From positions 1 to 6,744 of the forward strand of contig JAUVLC010000127.1 in NCBI GenBank assembly GCA_030595925.1: a DNA stretch of 6,744 nucleotides, in the 5' to 3' direction. Shown here piece after piece: positions 5,773 through 6,744 of this stretch (positions are counted from its first letter, which is position 1; each line of letters opens with the position of its first letter). Under the pieces are notes generated by a model. That model had not been told where the DNA came from. It ran no database searches and worked only from the letters and a program-made list of their open reading frames with translations. A program made the translations under genes and the position numbers. Source of the stretch: Clostridia bacterium (GTDB lineage: Bacteria > CBDUZB01 > JAGLHV01).

Positions 5773-6639
5773 ATGAAAACCATAATAATCACTTCAGTAG
5801 TTTTTTTTCTTTTTGTTTTGTCATGCGATGCTTCAAATAACGGAATCGCAGGTTTGGTTAAACGCTATTATGATAGAAAGACATTATCATCTGTTGTTGT
5901 TGAGGTGAAAACGCAAACAGATATTAGAGAACAAATGAACAAAGCCCATAAAACAAGTAAGACCGATTCTGCTGGTCAATTTGAGATATCTGGATTAATT
6001 GCAGGAAAGGGTTATCAAGTCCGGGTCAAGGATCCGATGTATATTAGTGATTCAAATTATGTATATGTTCCAGAAAAAGGTACAAGAATGCTGAAAAATC
6101 CTCTAATAGCCTGTCCTCTTCCCCCCGGCGGAGGTATTTGGATTTATGAATTTAGTTCCTCTAAATTTAATAGACTCAAGTTGGAGAATGAAAAGAAAGT
6201 TAAAATAAGGGTGCATGCTGGTCTTATTGGAAATAGATCAGTATTTTCTATCTCCGATAACGACACGAATAAGATTTGTGAGGAAATAGAACCCGATGGA
6301 TTGCTTATAATCTTCCGTGAGGATGTTAAGGATATAGCCCAATTATATAAGATCCCAAACAAAACTGTATCACTTGGTACAGAAGGGACTGCTCAAATAA
6401 AAGAAGGCTGGTATTATAATATAAGAGACTTTTTTGGGGAAGACTGGTGGAGTGATGGGCGCAAAAGATTAGCAGCTCTAGGACAAACACCACTTTTAGA
6501 GAATGCGTTAAATATAAAATCAAACAATATTTGGGCAATTCCATTAAGAAACTTCTATTCAGGATTGTATATTTTAACAACAGAAATTACATCTGGGCAA
6601 AGAGCTAGTGTACTGTCTCTAACAGTTCTTTACATTTGA
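5773..6639 (+). CDS. Predicted lipoprotein with a transthyretin-like/carboxypeptidase-regulatory-like domain
   Basis: The first 17 residues are a short signal peptide (one Lys, then a hydrophobic stretch IIITSVVFFLFVL) ending in VLSC, a plausible lipobox with lipidated Cys18; Asp at +2 would, by the E. coli rule, favour the inner membrane if the host is diderm. Residues about 24-115 look like a seven-stranded carboxypeptidase regulatory-like domain (GIAGLV start, then TDSAGQFEISGLIAGKGYQVRV, the TDxxGxFxxxxLxxGxYxV pattern), usually an adhesion or folding module. A PPGGG linker follows, then about 170 residues (GIWIYEF onward, with FFGEDWWSDGRKRL near 220-232) that I do not recognise. It has its own promoter and ribosome site, so it is a separate transcription unit. 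The 3' end overlaps the opposing transposase frame by 21 bases; the last eight or so residues may be derived from the insertion element. Function unknown. Confidence 0.8.
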   Translation: MKTIIITSVVFFLFVLSCDASNNGIAGLVKRYYDRKTLSSVVVEVKTQTDIREQMNKAHKTSKTDSAGQFEISGLIAGKGYQVRVKDPMYISDSNYVYVPEKGTRMLKNPLIACPLPPGGGIWIYEFSSSKFNRLKLENEKKVKIRVHAGLIGNRSVFSISDNDTNKICEEIEPDGLLIIFREDVKDIAQLYKIPNKTVSLGTEGTAQIKEGWYYNIRDFFGEDWWSDGRKRLAALGQTPLLENALNIKSNNIWAIPLRNFYSGLYILTTEITSGQRASVLSLTVLYI

Positions 6640-6744
6640 AATTTTTCTCATAATGCTTTCAACTGAAGCTGTCCAAACGAAAACTTTTGGATTTTGATTA
6701 TGAGATTTAATATATTTTTTTATAACCATAATGAGCTCTTTTAC
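6613..6744 (-). mobile_element. Left (transposase 3') end of an IS630-type element, boundary uncertain
   Basis: Because the transposase stop is at 6619, the element must extend to or left of that point, into the lipoprotein coding region. IS630 elements insert at TA; TA at 6611-6612, directly followed by CTGTCTCTAACAG containing an ACTGT/ACAGT hairpin (6612-6616 and 6622-6626), is a possible edge. The other end is not in the window, so the terminal inverted repeat cannot be confirmed. Confidence 0.45.
6619..6744 (-). CDS. IS630-family transposase, C-terminal end (continues past the right edge)
   Basis: On the - strand the frame reads from 6744 to a TAG at 6621-6619, 41 residues: VKELIMVIKKYIKSHNQ, then NPKVFVWTASVESIMRKIS and NVKNC. 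The block HN-NPKxFVWTAS-I matches the very conserved C-terminus of IS630-family (DDE) transposases. The catalytic DDE part would lie outside the window, so activity cannot be judged. The usual trailing residues after the FVWT block are short here. The gene is convergent with the lipoprotein gene and overlaps its last 21 bases. Confidence 0.85.
   Translation of the reverse strand, partial: VKELIMVIKKYIKSHNQNPKVFVWTASVESIMRKISNVKNC

Noticed and set aside
6646-6705. Inverted repeats read as a structured RNA, an integron attC site or a plain terminator
   Set aside because: The minus strand codes for a conserved IS630 transposase end through the whole stretch, and no attC core sites are seen. The fold is kept only as a low-interest finding.

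Overview
This is an AT-rich bacterial window (about one-third G+C, estimated by eye). It has a purine-rich coding strand, Lys/Ile/Glu-rich proteins, ordinary stop codons (TGA is read as stop) and Shine-Dalgarno sites. The gene families are all bacterial. The mix of heptamer intergenic repeats, a HEPN fragment and an IS630-type transposase resembles genomes of uncultured anaerobic phyla. Nothing here fixes the lineage, so I do not name a phylum.

Left part (1-4967): four genes on the + strand, close together and without obvious terminators. They are the 3' end of a GGDEF-domain gene, a purine nucleoside phosphorylase (punA), a pyrimidine-nucleoside phosphorylase (pdp) and recJ, whose start overlaps the pdp stop by 4 bases. 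The likely theme is recycling of nucleic acid: RecJ degrades single-stranded DNA to 5'-mononucleotides, and the two phosphorylases split the derived nucleosides into bases and (deoxy)ribose-1-phosphate. The most unusual object in the window is in recJ. About 150 residues resembling a DnaQ-type (DEDDh) 3'-5' exonuclease are inserted between the RecJ motifs, and most of the catalytic acids of this inserted domain are gone.

Middle part (4968-5772): a degraded, recombined zone. It holds 19 consecutive degenerate heptamers, a short relic ending ITxxDDD-stop, a HEPN-domain gene cut off at about codon 95, and, fused out of frame to it, the last ~66 codons of an endonuclease/exonuclease/phosphatase (DNase I-like) gene that also ends ITxxDDD-stop. 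The two ITxxDDD ends form an imperfect direct repeat that brackets the HEPN fragment. A good promoter and a canonical ribosome binding site follow.

Right part (5773-6744): a predicted lipoprotein with a transthyretin-like/carboxypeptidase-regulatory-like domain and an unrecognised C-terminal region. Convergent with it and overlapping its 3' end is the C-terminus of an IS630-family transposase on the - strand, entering from the right edge. The last residues of the lipoprotein may therefore come from the insertion element.
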